Positions 8,471-16,310 are shown, counted from the first letter of the stretch. The stretch is 64,000 nucleotides of DNA from Ferruginibacter lapsinanis (GCF_020783315.1 NZ_CP086063.1:3336501-3400500); one strand, 5' to 3'. The notes: a model not told the origin generated them from the sequence alone. Translations and numbers: made by a program.

Positions 8471-9634
8471 CTAGCACTTATCCAACGCCTGCAGTATATC
8501 CGCCAAAATATCATCAATATGCTCCAACCCTACAGAAATTCGAATAAGCCCCGGCGTTATGTTCACTGCTAATCTTTCAGCTTCACTCATTTTAGCATGT
8601 GTGGTACTTGCCGGATGAGAGGCAATACTCTTGGTATCTCCTAAGTTTGCCGTTAGTGTAAGCATTTGCAAACTGTTCAAAAATTTACGTCCGCTTTCTA
8701 CACCGCCTTTCAATTCAAAGGCCACCAATCCGCCGCCATTCTTCATTTGTTTAAGAGCAATCGCATGTTGCGGATGACTTGGCAGGAATGGATATCTTAA
8801 ATAATTAATTGCTGGATGACCTTCCAATGCTTTCGCTAATGCCAATGCATTCGATGAATGACGCTCCATACGCACATCCAGTGTTTCCATACTCTTGCTC
8901 AACACCCATGCATTGAATGGTGATAATGCAGGCCCTGTGCTTCTGCAAAACAAATAGATACTATGTATCAGTTCTTTCTTGCCCACTACTACTCCACCCA
9001 ACACCCTGCCTTGTCCATCTATCCATTTAGTAGCAGAATGCACTACCAGGTCGGCCCCAAAATCAATTGGCCGCTGACAAACCGGTGTAGCAAAACAATT
9101 ATCTACATTTAAAATGATATTATGCTTTTTAGCCAATGCGCCCACAAATGACAGATCGATCAGATCCAACGCCGGATTAGTAGGCGTTTCCAGGTAGATC
9201 ATTTTTGTATTAGGACGTATCGCCGCTTCCCATTCTTCCGGTTTATCTACACTTACATAACTCACTTCAATACCGTAGTTGGGTAAATATTTATTCAACA
9301 CCGTAACGGTGCTTCCAAAAATAGAACTGCATGCCAGCAAATGATCGCCGCTTTTCAGCAATGCCATCATAGAGCCAAACACCGCACTCATTCCGGAGGC
9401 AGTAGCAAAGCCGGCTTCAGCACCTTCCAGCGCCACCACTCTATCTGTAAATTCCTGAACTGTTGGGTTACTGAATCTGCTGTAAATATTATCATCCGAT
9501 TCATCCGCAAAAGCTGCCCTCATCTCCTCCGCATTATCAAAGCAAAAACTGCTCGTTAAAAATAACGGGGATGAGTTTTCCATCTCATTCGTCTGATCAG
9601 TTCTTGTTCGTATCGCTTTTGTTATTGGATGCAT
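8471..9634 (-). CDS. PLP-dependent homoserine sulfhydrylase (Cys/Met metabolism family, MetZ-like)
   Basis: 387 residues from ATG at 9634; the frame extends upstream to a TTG at 9667, but the ATG gives the family-typical N-terminus MHPITKAIRTRTDQTNEMEN. It has SRFSNPTVQEF, the substrate-binding YLETPTNP, and the PLP lysine in VHSATKWIDGQG. These mark the cystathionine gamma-synthase/O-succinylhomoserine sulfhydrylase family. With metX 600 bases away, the likely reaction is O-acetylhomoserine plus sulfide to homocysteine. Methionine gamma-lyase or cystathionine gamma-synthase activity cannot be excluded by reading alone. OsmC lies just upstream on the same strand. Confidence 0.85.
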   Translation of the reverse strand: MHPITKAIRTRTDQTNEMENSSPLFLTSSFCFDNAEEMRAAFADESDDNIYSRFSNPTVQEFTDRVVALEGAEAGFATASGMSAVFGSMMALLKSGDHLLACSSIFGSTVTVLNKYLPNYGIEVSYVSVDKPEEWEAAIRPNTKMIYLETPTNPALDLIDLSFVGALAKKHNIILNVDNCFATPVCQRPIDFGADLVVHSATKWIDGQGRVLGGVVVGKKELIHSIYLFCRSTGPALSPFNAWVLSKSMETLDVRMERHSSNALALAKALEGHPAINYLRYPFLPSHPQHAIALKQMKNGGGLVAFELKGGVESGRKFLNSLQMLTLTANLGDTKSIASHPASTTHAKMSEAERLAVNITPGLIRISVGLEHIDDILADILQALDKC

Positions 9635-9698
9635 GTAAGTAATTAAAAAATAAAAATTAAGAATCAAGAATTGGAGTACACTGCTTAAATGCCTTTCA

Positions 9699-9738
9699 TC
9701 TCCAAATCACCAAATTATCAAATCTCCAAATCATCAAA
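9699..9738. repeat. Five tandem 8-bp repeats (TCnnCAAA / TTTGnnGA type)
   Basis: Exactly five consecutive octamers: TCTCCAAA, TCACCAAA, TTATCAAA, TCTCCAAA, TCATCAAA. The array ends at the base before the osmC-like stop codon and lies in the leader region of the sulfhydrylase gene. Confidence 0.8.
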
Positions 9739-10161
9739 TTAATTGATGACCCTCACAGCCCACGTAAGCCTTGTACCTCCTCTGCGTAAGGTTTCTGCAA
9801 CAGAGCAATATTTATTCATTGATAATTCGCAAGCCCTTGCAGCTTTTTCCGGATCGATATTTCCTTTCAGTTCAAATACGATCTTCACATCTTCCCATAA
9901 AGAAGGTTCTTTACCCTTTTCTCTTTCGCCTTCTATCTTAATAGAAAAACCATCAACGGTTTGACGTTGCTTTTTCAGTATCATCACAATATCAATTGCA
10001 CTGCAACCGCCCAAACCCATCAATATCACTTGCATAGGACGTACGCCATAATCGTTACCACCTGTTTCAGGACTGGTATCCATACGAACAACATGGCCAT
10101 TGGCATCTGTAGCCTCAAAGCCACAATCGCCATTTACACGGTTTAAATTTATTTCTATCAT
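9739..10161 (-). CDS. OsmC-family protein
   Basis: A 140-residue OsmC/Ohr-fold protein that probably reduces organic peroxides or handles reactive sulfur or thiol compounds. It shows GVRPMQVILMGLGGCSAIDIV with the first Cys, and MNKYCSVAETLRRG with the second, the two redox cysteines of the family. The closeness to a sulfhydrylase and metX fits a role near sulfur metabolism, but this is inference. It starts 69 bases from the divergent metX, with TAnnTTTG boxes for both directions in the gap (minus box TATATTTG at 10178-10185). Confidence 0.9.
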   Translation of the reverse strand: MIEINLNRVNGDCGFEATDANGHVVRMDTSPETGGNDYGVRPMQVILMGLGGCSAIDIVMILKKQRQTVDGFSIKIEGEREKGKEPSLWEDVKIVFELKGNIDPEKAARACELSMNKYCSVAETLRRGGTRLTWAVRVIN

Positions 10162-10173
10162 TTATTCAATATT

Positions 10174-10207
10174 TTTGCAAATATAATTCTTGCAAGCCTT
10201 TACTTTG
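10174..10207 (+). promoter_or_regulatory. Putative metX promoter
   Basis: TTTG (10174-10177), 22 bases, TTACTTTG (10200-10207), one mismatch from TAnnTTTG. The metX ATG follows 24 bases later. A second match TATTTTTG (10170-10177) and a minus-strand TATATTTG (10178-10185) for the osmC-like gene overlap. Confidence 0.45.
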
Positions 10208-10230
10208 CATTTTCAATCGAAAACCTATTA

Positions 10231-11256
10231 ATGGAGTTTTTTCACTATCAACATAATTTTCAACTGGAAAACGGGCAGTCATTACCCGGCATCAGCATAG
10301 CATATACAACTTACGGTACTTTAAACGCCGAAAAGAGCAATGTAGTATGGGTTTGCCACGCTTTAACGGCAAATTCCGATGTGGCTGAGTGGTGGCCCGG
10401 TGTTGTGGGCAGCGGACATGTAATAACCCCCGAAAAACATTTTATTGTTTGTGCCAATATATTAGGCTCCTGTTATGGCAGCAGCGGCCCGTTAAGTACC
10501 AACCCTGCCACCGGACAACCGTATTACAGCAGTTTTCCTCAAATAACCATCAGGGATATGGTAAATGCCCATATTTTACTGCGTAAGCAATTGGGTATAG
10601 ATAAAATATTTCTCTTAATGGGTGGCAGCATGGGTGGCTACCAGGCCATGGAATGGTGTGTGATGGAAAAAGACGTGATTGAAAATTTATTTTTACTGGC
10701 AACCTCGGCTACAGAAAGTGCCTGGGGTATTGCTACCCATACAGCCCAGCGTTTAGCCATCGAAGCCGACAGCACCTGGAAAGACGCCTCACCCACCGCC
10801 GGTGCAAAAGGATTAAAAGCAGCCCGGGCATTGGGCATGCTCACCTACCGCAACTACGGCATTATGGTGGCACAACAAACAGATACCGATCCTGAAAAAA
10901 TAGACAATTACAAAGCCTCTTCTTATATCAATTACCAGGGAGATAAATTAGTAAAACGTTTTAATGCCGTTAGCTACTGGTTGCTTACCAAGAGTATGGA
11001 CAGCCATCATATTGCCAGAGGCCGTGGCGGAAAATTAGAACCCGTTTTACAAAGCATCCACCAACGCACCCTGATCATAGGCATCAGCAGCGACATTCTT
11101 TGTCCGCTGGTAGAGCAGGAATTTTTAGCCAGCCATATCCCCAATACAAGCCTGGTAGAAATCGATTCATCTTACGGCCACGATGGCTTTATGGTAGAGA
11201 ACAGAATAATATCGCAGCATTTGGAAAAATGGCTGCATGACGGCGCAAAAGGATAA
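10231..11256 (+). CDS. metX: Homoserine O-acetyltransferase
   Basis: Activates homoserine for methionine synthesis. 341 residues of the alpha/beta hydrolase MetX family. The nucleophile Ser sits in LMGGSMGGYQAMEW (about residue 133), the acid in ISSDILCPL (about 291), and the His in SYGHDGF (about 320). CHALTANSDVAEWW near residue 46 is the family's oxyanion region. Acetyl versus succinyl preference cannot be assigned with certainty from these motifs. It is divergent from the osmC-like gene and pairs functionally with the sulfhydrylase at 8471-9634. Confidence 0.92.
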   Translation: MEFFHYQHNFQLENGQSLPGISIAYTTYGTLNAEKSNVVWVCHALTANSDVAEWWPGVVGSGHVITPEKHFIVCANILGSCYGSSGPLSTNPATGQPYYSSFPQITIRDMVNAHILLRKQLGIDKIFLLMGGSMGGYQAMEWCVMEKDVIENLFLLATSATESAWGIATHTAQRLAIEADSTWKDASPTAGAKGLKAARALGMLTYRNYGIMVAQQTDTDPEKIDNYKASSYINYQGDKLVKRFNAVSYWLLTKSMDSHHIARGRGGKLEPVLQSIHQRTLIIGISSDILCPLVEQEFLASHIPNTSLVEIDSSYGHDGFMVENRIISQHLEKWLHDGAKG

Positions 11257-11304
11257 GCAATATTTTTTAGGGGCTGTAAGCAGTATACAATACTTCAGCA
11301 GTAG

Positions 11305-11406
11305 TTCCGGCTATCACTGCAATGCCTGTCCCGATTTTTCGGGATCCTCAACCCACCAAGGCGGGGTTCCGGGCTTTCCGTTCTATCCGGCATCCCTTGT
11401 GCATTT
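11305..11406. repeat. Structured intergenic element downstream of metX
   Basis: GC-rich segment beginning TTCCGGCTAT with two internal stems: CCCGA-TTTT-TCGGG (11330-11343) and AACCC/GGGTT (11350-11368), followed by GGGCTTTCCGTTCTATCC. From memory, elements with this TTCCGGCTAT...GGCTTTCCG...TATCC layout recur between genes in Bacteroidota; I cannot check copy number here. Nothing coding is convincing. Confidence 0.45.
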
Positions 11407-11460
11407 GTTTTTCAATTAGCAAGTATCGAAAGGACAAAATGTATACATAGTTGTTTTCTT

Positions 11461-11710
11461 ACCCGAAAGCCTGCCGGAAATCCGGGGAAGGTTTCGGGAA
11501 TACCCGAAAGCCTGCCGGAAGTCTGGGGAAGGTTTCGGGAATACCCGAAAGCCTGGCGGAAGTCTGGGGAAGGTTTCGGTATAATACGGAAAGGCTGCCG
11601 GAACTCAGGGAAGCTTTCGGTATGATACCGAAAGGCTGCCGGAAACCCGGGGAAGGTTCCGGTATGATACCGAAAGGTTGCCGGAAGTTCCGGGAAGGTT
11701 TCGGTATCAA
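11461..11710. repeat. Array of six 41-42-bp hairpin repeats
   Basis: Six head-to-tail units start at about 11461, 11502, 11543, 11586, 11627 and 11669. Each unit is itself an imperfect palindrome: CCCGAAA...TTTCGGG outer arms, CCT/AGG, and CCGG-NNNN-CCGG at the tip. The first three units share the CCCGAAAGCCT form; the last three share CCGAAAGGCT and GGTAT ends, so two subtypes have diverged. There are no spacers, so it is not CRISPR. Long open frames across it are an effect of the repeat. The 706-base gap 11257-11963 holds this array, the preceding element, and a duplicated TTAAACAACAGC-type dodecamer just after it. Confidence 0.85.
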
Positions 11711-11899
11711 AAAATGGCAAGAAAGTGGGAAAACAACAGCTTAAACAACAGCTTTTTGCATAGCTGGTGGAAAATTGAAGTTTTTGAGTGATTTTAAAGA
11801 AAGAAAAATTGTATTGGCGCAATAACAATACAAAAAGTATACTACTAAAACATTGTTTTTTAATGGTGGCTTTTTTTAGGGATAGGGTGTGATATCATA

Positions 11900-11907
11900 T
11901 ATATTTG
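11900..11907 (+). promoter_or_regulatory. -7 promoter box before the first orphan gene
   Basis: TATATTTG matches TAnnTTTG; the next ATG is at 11964. No clear -33 element. Confidence 0.35.
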
Positions 11908-11963
11908 TGTTGTGTGCAATGCTACCGAGCAACTTTTCACTTACAGAAGTCAATTAATATAAT

Positions 11964-12374
11964 ATGGAATTTTTTATTGAACCGTTTAAAGTTATTGATA
12001 CACATGAAGATGCTAAAGGCAACATTTATCATTTAGCAATTATTAAGTCACTATGGTTATCTATTGTTTGTGAAATGGGCATTAAAGAAGCCGTCCATGG
12101 CGACAAATACTACGTCAATTATATTTCTATTCGTCCTAATTCAGATTTGAAAAAAGAGTTGTGTCACGAAGGTTACTCATTTGAACCATTTAGCTTATCG
12201 TTTATTCAAAGCAACGCAAAGCAGCTTCTATCCAATTTTATCTTAGATACAGCAAAATCAAAAAATATCAATATACTCGGGGATGAAGCAGATAAAATGT
12301 CGGGAACTCTGATTGACGAAATTTTTGGGACATCTCAGGCAAAGATCGACGATAAAATAAATATGTTTTTGTGA
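11964..12374 (+). CDS. Orphan hypothetical protein
   Basis: 136 residues, not recognised. It is mixed alpha/beta, acidic and soluble, with no signal peptide or membrane segment. The C-terminal part (DEADKMSGTLIDEIFGTSQAKIDDKI) looks helical. It is flanked by an exact 10-bp inverted repeat: GTTGTGTGCA at 11909-11918 before the gene and TGCACACAAC at 12398-12407 after it. It is the first of five small plus-strand genes with no recognised role, in a region that looks acquired. Confidence 0.6.
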   Translation: MEFFIEPFKVIDTHEDAKGNIYHLAIIKSLWLSIVCEMGIKEAVHGDKYYVNYISIRPNSDLKKELCHEGYSFEPFSLSFIQSNAKQLLSNFILDTAKSKNINILGDEADKMSGTLIDEIFGTSQAKIDDKINMFL

Positions 12375-12397
12375 CCGGAAATTTGAAAAAATCGCAC

Positions 12398-12547
12398 TGC
12401 ACACAACATTGGGTTTTATGTAAGTTGGGCATAACCAGCAAACATCAGCCAATTGCAAATCCAAGCTGTTGTTCAGGCTTGACGAATAAGTCTCAACTTT
12501 AGTTCTTAAATTCAATTTTATATTTTCAATCAGCAGCGGTTATGGGC
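12398..12547 (+). other. attC-like segment between the first two orphan genes
   Basis: Starts with TGCACACAAC (complementary to the sequence before the preceding gene), has GTTGGGC at 12424-12430 (fits GTTRRRY), CATAACC at 12430-12436 and the exactly complementary GGTTATG at 12538-12544 followed by GGC. The pairing pattern recalls an integron cassette recombination site, but no second stem set has been proven and no integrase is nearby. Confidence 0.3.
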
Positions 12548-12613
12548 AGACGGATTGCTAATTCCCAACCTGCATAAAGCCCTGCTAGTTGTACGTCATA
12601 CTAAAGAACTATC

Positions 12614-13012
12614 ATGTCATTATTTAACTTCTTTAAACGAAAGAAAAAAGCAGACAAAGAGCCGCCTTCTGTTGACACGACAGTTGATAGAAACCTTTGG
12701 AAAGGTAAAGATTTTGAGTTTTTAATAACAGGCAACATTGATATTCCCATAGACACTTATGATTCAGTAATGACACCAAATTCTTTTGAATGGGTTAAAA
12801 TTGACAAGGACAATTGGACATACTATCAAGTTGGACAAGATGAATTCAGTTATTCATGGGAAATGCCTGGAATCCAAATGACATTTAACGATGCAATACC
12901 TTTTCAAAAGGCTAAAAAAATTGCTGATGAAGTAATTGGAAATCTAAAAATGATTGGGCAATTAGCTGAATTAGTAATTTTAGATAAAACAAAAGCGTAT
13001 CGCTTCGACTAA
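12614..13012 (+). CDS. Orphan hypothetical protein
   Basis: 132 residues, not recognised. The N-terminus is basic (MSLFNFFKRKKKADKE), and the rest is acidic with several aromatic residues (WKGKDFEFL, DNWTYYQVG, FSYSWEMPG). It is soluble, with no signal peptide. Small proteins beginning LFNFFKRKK are frequent among immunity-like orphan genes in Bacteroidota, but no function is assigned. A weak hairpin (TTGCC/GGCAA) preceded by CTCCTGCC follows the stop codon. Confidence 0.6.
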   Translation: MSLFNFFKRKKKADKEPPSVDTTVDRNLWKGKDFEFLITGNIDIPIDTYDSVMTPNSFEWVKIDKDNWTYYQVGQDEFSYSWEMPGIQMTFNDAIPFQKAKKIADEVIGNLKMIGQLAELVILDKTKAYRFD

Positions 13013-13097
13013 TAAAAAGCACACAAACTCCTGCCAATTGCCTGTCAAGCTACGGCAACAGTTTTAATTTTAAAGCAAACAATTTTCAAACCGACAA

Positions 13098-13613
13098 ATG
13101 AAATTTTGGATACGACTTCTTCCTCTGACAATTATTGACTTTGTTATCATTTGGCTTTGGGTAAGACAAAGCGACCCTGATCCAAGTGTTTCAATCGGAC
13201 TTGTTCTGTTGATACCATTTGTTGTAGTTGTAAACCTTATAATTGCTGTCATACTCTACTGGATAAAGCGACAATACTCTTTGCTTTTTGTTGCTAACGC
13301 AGTTCCGTCCGCAATTCTTATGTACTATTTGTTTATAGCGGGTATTGACCGACACCAACAATTAAGATATGAAGGTTGGAGCTTTCAATTAAAGGACACT
13401 GTTTATCGGGTGACACATTCAAAACTTGATAGTAGTTTTAATATGACCTATAGCACAAACCCAGGTAGTTCAACAAGTTTTCTTGACGGCAAATTCACAA
13501 ACAATAAAAATTATTATTTGCTGATAACTAACACGACAAAGTACATCATTAAGAATGACTATCTGTTTAACTTTAGGAGTGACAGTATCAAGTTAATAAA
13601 AGTTGATTATTAA
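13098..13613 (+). CDS. Orphan membrane protein
   Basis: 171 residues with three hydrophobic segments in the first 90: LLPLTIIDFVIIWLWV (about 7-22), VLLIPFVVVVNLIIAVILYW (about 36-56) and LLFVANAVPSAILMYYLFIA (about 63-82). A soluble, probably extracytoplasmic domain of about 85 residues follows (YEGWSFQLKDTVYRVTHSKL...). Not recognised. It is third in the run of plus-strand orphan genes, with a hairpin element immediately after its stop. Confidence 0.6.
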   Translation: MKFWIRLLPLTIIDFVIIWLWVRQSDPDPSVSIGLVLLIPFVVVVNLIIAVILYWIKRQYSLLFVANAVPSAILMYYLFIAGIDRHQQLRYEGWSFQLKDTVYRVTHSKLDSSFNMTYSTNPGSSTSFLDGKFTNNKNYYLLITNTTKYIIKNDYLFNFRSDSIKLIKVDY

Positions 13614-13650
13614 AAGCCCCTGCCTTGTTTCGTGTGCCATGAAACAAGGC
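13614..13650 (+). repeat. Hairpin element (copy 1)
   Basis: Directly after the stop codon: GCCCC-type lead, then perfect 10-bp arms GCCTTGTTTC/GAAACAAGGC (13622-13631, 13641-13650) around the 9-base loop GTGTGCCAT. Same layout as the elements at 14057, 14704 and 18841. Confidence 0.65.
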
Positions 13651-13666
13651 GAAGATATTTTTAAAG

Positions 13667-14053
13667 ATGCCCCCATCTATGAATAAGACGAATTTCGCAG
13701 AAAGTATTTTGGAACAATATCGAAATGGACAACGGTATTTTGTCGACCTGAACTTAGAAAATGAAAGTTTTGACGACCAAAACTTACAAGAAGCAGTGTT
13801 TGAGAATTGTTTCCTTTACTCTAGTTTCAGAAGAGCCAACTTAAGAAACGCAAAATTCATTAATGGCAATATCAAGACGTGTGACTTCAGTGAGGCAGAT
13901 TTGACAAATGCACACTTTGAAAATCTTGCTGTCGAAAGTTCGCAATTTGCACGAGCCAAGATTGACGGAATATATTTTGATAACAATTGGGCTTATGGAC
14001 AAAAGGTAACTAGAGCAGACTTTGACGAATGGATAAAAGATTACGAAGAATAA
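13667..14053 (+). CDS. Pentapeptide-repeat protein
   Basis: 128 residues. From about residue 25 it has A(D/N)LxX-type five-residue units (ENESFDDQNLQEAVFENCFL, FRRANLRNAKFIN, CDFSEADLTNAHFENLAVES, FARAKIDGIYF), predicting a short right-handed quadrilateral beta-helix. Four or five turns is small for this family; target unknown. ATG at 13667 (MPPSMNKTNF) and ATG at 13679 are both possible starts. A hairpin element follows four bases after the stop. Fourth of the orphan genes. Confidence 0.75.
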   Translation: MPPSMNKTNFAESILEQYRNGQRYFVDLNLENESFDDQNLQEAVFENCFLYSSFRRANLRNAKFINGNIKTCDFSEADLTNAHFENLAVESSQFARAKIDGIYFDNNWAYGQKVTRADFDEWIKDYEE

Positions 14054-14056
14054 AAA

Positions 14057-14102
14057 CTCCCGCCGTTGTTGGTCGCCTGACCAACAACATTCAATGTAAT
14101 CA
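14057..14102 (+). repeat. Hairpin element (copy 2)
   Basis: CTCCCGCC, then perfect 10-bp arms GTTGTTGGTC/GACCAACAAC with loop GCCT (14065-14088), then ATTCAATGTAATC. The same sequence, with two or three changes, is at 14704-14750; weaker similarity continues for about 100 bases (ATTAAAAAC...ACC). Confidence 0.75.
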
Positions 14103-14282
14103 GTTCTGCCCCGGCGGAATTTCCACATAACTAATCTGCTAATTAAAAACGTTACCGCCAAACCCCGCCGCCAAGACAATAAACCGGTTGGTAAGAATCC
14201 CCTCCGGGGAGAAAACTGTTGCATTTACAAAACGAGTGTTGTAAATTGATACAGCAACTATGTATTTACCAAACAAAAATTT

Positions 14283-14687
14283 ATGAAAAAAATAAGCTCA
14301 TTAATTTGTTGTATCCTTATTTGCGCATTTGTATCAGCACAAACACAAAGCAATATGAAGGAGTATCTTTTAACCAAAAGCAAACATCATAAAACTGTAG
14401 CCTGGGTGTTAGTTGGGGCAGGTAGCGCAGCAATCATTACAGGTTTAATTTATAACAGCAGCCATAAAGAGGGATCTTTTGAACAAAACTTTACCGGCGG
14501 TTTTATTATTGCCAGCGGTTTGATATGTGCAGGAGCAAGCATCCCTTATTTCATCAGTGCCAATAGTAAAAAAAAGAGAGCGGCTAGCCTGGCATTTGGT
14601 AAACAAAGCATTTTAACCCCTGTTAATAATGTATTTTGTTTAACCACACAGCCAGCTGTATTTCTAAGGATCCCAATAAGCAGATAA
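14283..14687 (+). CDS. Hypothetical membrane protein with signal peptide
   Basis: 134 residues. The N-terminus MKKISSLICCILICAFVSAQ is a signal peptide with a likely cleavage after SA. Two further hydrophobic segments follow: VAWVLVGAGSAAIITGLIY (about 40-58) and GGFIIASGLICAGASIPYFI (about 72-92), then a basic stretch KKKRAA. Similar small two-helix proteins are common in Chitinophagaceae, but no function is known to me. The preceding 229 bases hold hairpin copy 2 and a CCCCTCCGGGG stem; copy 3 follows the gene. Confidence 0.65.
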   Translation: MKKISSLICCILICAFVSAQTQSNMKEYLLTKSKHHKTVAWVLVGAGSAAIITGLIYNSSHKEGSFEQNFTGGFIIASGLICAGASIPYFISANSKKKRAASLAFGKQSILTPVNNVFCLTTQPAVFLRIPISR

Positions 14688-14703
14688 CCGGCAAAGAATA
14701 TAA

Positions 14704-14750
14704 CTCCCCGCCGTTGTTGGTCGCCTGACCAACAACATTCGATGTGATCC
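14704..14750 (+). repeat. Hairpin element (copy 3)
   Basis: CTCCCCGCC, arms GTTGTTGGTC/GACCAACAAC with loop GCCT (14713-14736), then ATTCGATGTGATC. Near-identical to copy 2. The 290-base gap 14688-14978 otherwise holds only an AT-rich stretch before the desaturase. Confidence 0.75.
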
Positions 14751-14970
14751 CCCCTGTCACAACGGAGGGCTCCAACTGTGCAACAAATTAAAAACACTAC
14801 CAACTCCCCCCAACCAATAAAGGAAACGTAAACATATAAACCACAATAGCTCCACACTCAAAAAAGCACTATACAGCAAGGGTATGAACTGCTTATTATC
14901 ATATATTCCCCTATCCGATATCATTTTTTAATTTTTAGCTGCCTGATATTTTTGCTGCATTAATTAATTT

Positions 14971-14975
14971 GGAGG
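14971..14975 (+). promoter_or_regulatory. Strong Shine-Dalgarno sequence of the desaturase gene
   Basis: GGAGG four bases before the ATG at 14979. Strong sites are rare in this window, so this one stands out and fixes the start. Confidence 0.6.
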
Positions 14976-14978
14976 ATT

Positions 14979-16076
14979 ATGCAATCTATAAAATTCATTT
15001 GTGAGGATCTCAAACAAATACAATTTGCATTTGCAGTTCGAAAAAATGTTAATGCATATTTCAGGGATAATGAAATTTCGATAAAAGGCAACCTAAGGCT
15101 TGCCATCCAGACATTTGTGATGTTATCGCTATACATTATCCCATTCGCTCTCATATTCATCACTCCAATAAATGCCTGGCTTGCACTGCTTATGGCAGCC
15201 TTATCCGGCGCAGGAATGGCAGGTGTTGGAATGTGTGTGATGCATGATGCCATTCATGGATCTTATTCAAAAAAAGAATGGATCAATAAAATGCTGGGCG
15301 GAACTATATATCTATTGGGCAGCAATGTATTTAACTGGAAAATACAACATAATTATTTGCATCATTCCTATACCAATATTGAAGGATATGACCATGATAT
15401 CAACTCGAAAGGACCGATACGTTTGTCGCAATATGCTCCGTTAAAAAAAATTCACCGGTATCAATACATTCATGCTTTCTTCTTTTACGGTTTAATGACA
15501 ATTACTAAACTTATCAATGACTTTGTACAACTACATGACTTCAACAAAGCAGGTATTACCCGTAAGTATAAGATCAATCCTGTTTTTGAATACATAAGAA
15601 TGGCCATTATAAAGAGCATTTATCTTTTTGTTTTTATTGGGTTACCCATATTATTTACTTCTTTCAGTTGGTGGCAGGTATTGCTCGGTTTTTTAATCAT
15701 GCACTGGGTAGCAGGTTGTATACTGAGTACTGTTTTTCAAATGGCACATGTAGTTGAAGGCGCAGAGCAATTATTACCCGATGCTCAAGGTATCATATAC
15801 CAAGAATGGGCAGTTCATGAATTACTTTCCACTTCAGATTTTGCCAGAAATAATCTATTTCTTGAATATTATGTTGGCGGATTGAATTTCCAGATAGAAC
15901 ACCATTTATTTCCAAATATCTGCCATATACATTACAGAAAAATTGCTCCGATAGTAGAGCGGACAGCAAAGGAATTTGGTTTCACGTATAATGTAAAGCC
16001 AAGTTTCCGAAATGCATTTTATTCTCATGTTCAAAGACTAAAAGAATTGGGCCAACCTGCTCCACCAACAAAATAG
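14979..16076 (+). CDS. Membrane fatty acid desaturase (acyl-CoA/acyl-lipid type)
   Basis: Introduces a double bond into fatty acyl chains at the membrane with a di-iron centre. 365 residues with the three His boxes: HDAIHG (about 89), HNYLHHS (about 125) and QIEHHLF (about 306). The Gln-containing third box is typical of front-end (delta-6-like) desaturases, here without a cytochrome b5 domain. Paired hydrophobic segments lie at about 40-80 and 205-250. It opens a group that also holds hsp20, an acyl-ACP desaturase and a universal stress protein, which suggests membrane adaptation under stress. GGAGG supports the start. Confidence 0.92.
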   Translation: MQSIKFICEDLKQIQFAFAVRKNVNAYFRDNEISIKGNLRLAIQTFVMLSLYIIPFALIFITPINAWLALLMAALSGAGMAGVGMCVMHDAIHGSYSKKEWINKMLGGTIYLLGSNVFNWKIQHNYLHHSYTNIEGYDHDINSKGPIRLSQYAPLKKIHRYQYIHAFFFYGLMTITKLINDFVQLHDFNKAGITRKYKINPVFEYIRMAIIKSIYLFVFIGLPILFTSFSWWQVLLGFLIMHWVAGCILSTVFQMAHVVEGAEQLLPDAQGIIYQEWAVHELLSTSDFARNNLFLEYYVGGLNFQIEHHLFPNICHIHYRKIAPIVERTAKEFGFTYNVKPSFRNAFYSHVQRLKELGQPAPPTK

Positions 16077-16193
16077 TAAAATATACGATCTACTTAGCAA
16101 AACGCCTGCGCTATACACTTTGCCCTGCATATCTTCCCTACATAAAGCTATCCGTCCGCTATGCACAAAACTGAAATTTTGACTTTTTGACAT

Positions 16194-16227
16194 TGAAAAA
16201 AAATCAGTTTTTCTGAAAAAAAATCAG
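16194..16227. repeat. Direct repeat upstream of hsp20
   Basis: TGAAAAAAAATCAG occurs at 16194-16207 and 16214-16227, a spacing of exactly 20 bases (about two helical turns). It lies just upstream of the sigma-54-like element, so it is a candidate activator site. Confidence 0.5.
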
Positions 16228-16250
16228 CCCGAAAAGCCAAAAATATACGA

Positions 16251-16266
16251 TGGCATTTATTTTGAT
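16251..16266 (+). promoter_or_regulatory. Sigma-54-like promoter of the first hsp20 gene
   Basis: TGGCATTTATTTTGAT: TGGCA at -24 and TTGA at -12 with consensus spacing. The ATG at 16316 is about 38 bases after the predicted start. Same pattern as 39236-39251 and 56387-56402. Confidence 0.45.
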
Positions 16267-16303
16267 TTTATTCTTCCGAAATTAATTTATTAACCAAATT
16301 AAA

Positions 16304-16310
16304 AAGGAGG
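16304..16310 (+). promoter_or_regulatory. Strong Shine-Dalgarno sequence of hsp20
   Basis: AAGGAGG five bases before the ATG at 16316; unusually strong for this genome. Confidence 0.6.

Noticed and set aside
11237..11419. 60-residue frame overlapping the end of metX
   Set aside because: It overlaps metX and reads through the structured element; no signal, promoter or family.
11461..11710. CRISPR array
   Set aside because: Units are contiguous with no unique spacers, and no cas genes are in the window.
11412..11828. Long open frames on both strands over the 41-bp repeats (138, 97 and 83 residues)
   Set aside because: They exist only because the repeat lacks stop codons; three units of 41 bases are a multiple of three, so the frame stays open. 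The predicted peptides are low-complexity repeats in more than one frame and strand.
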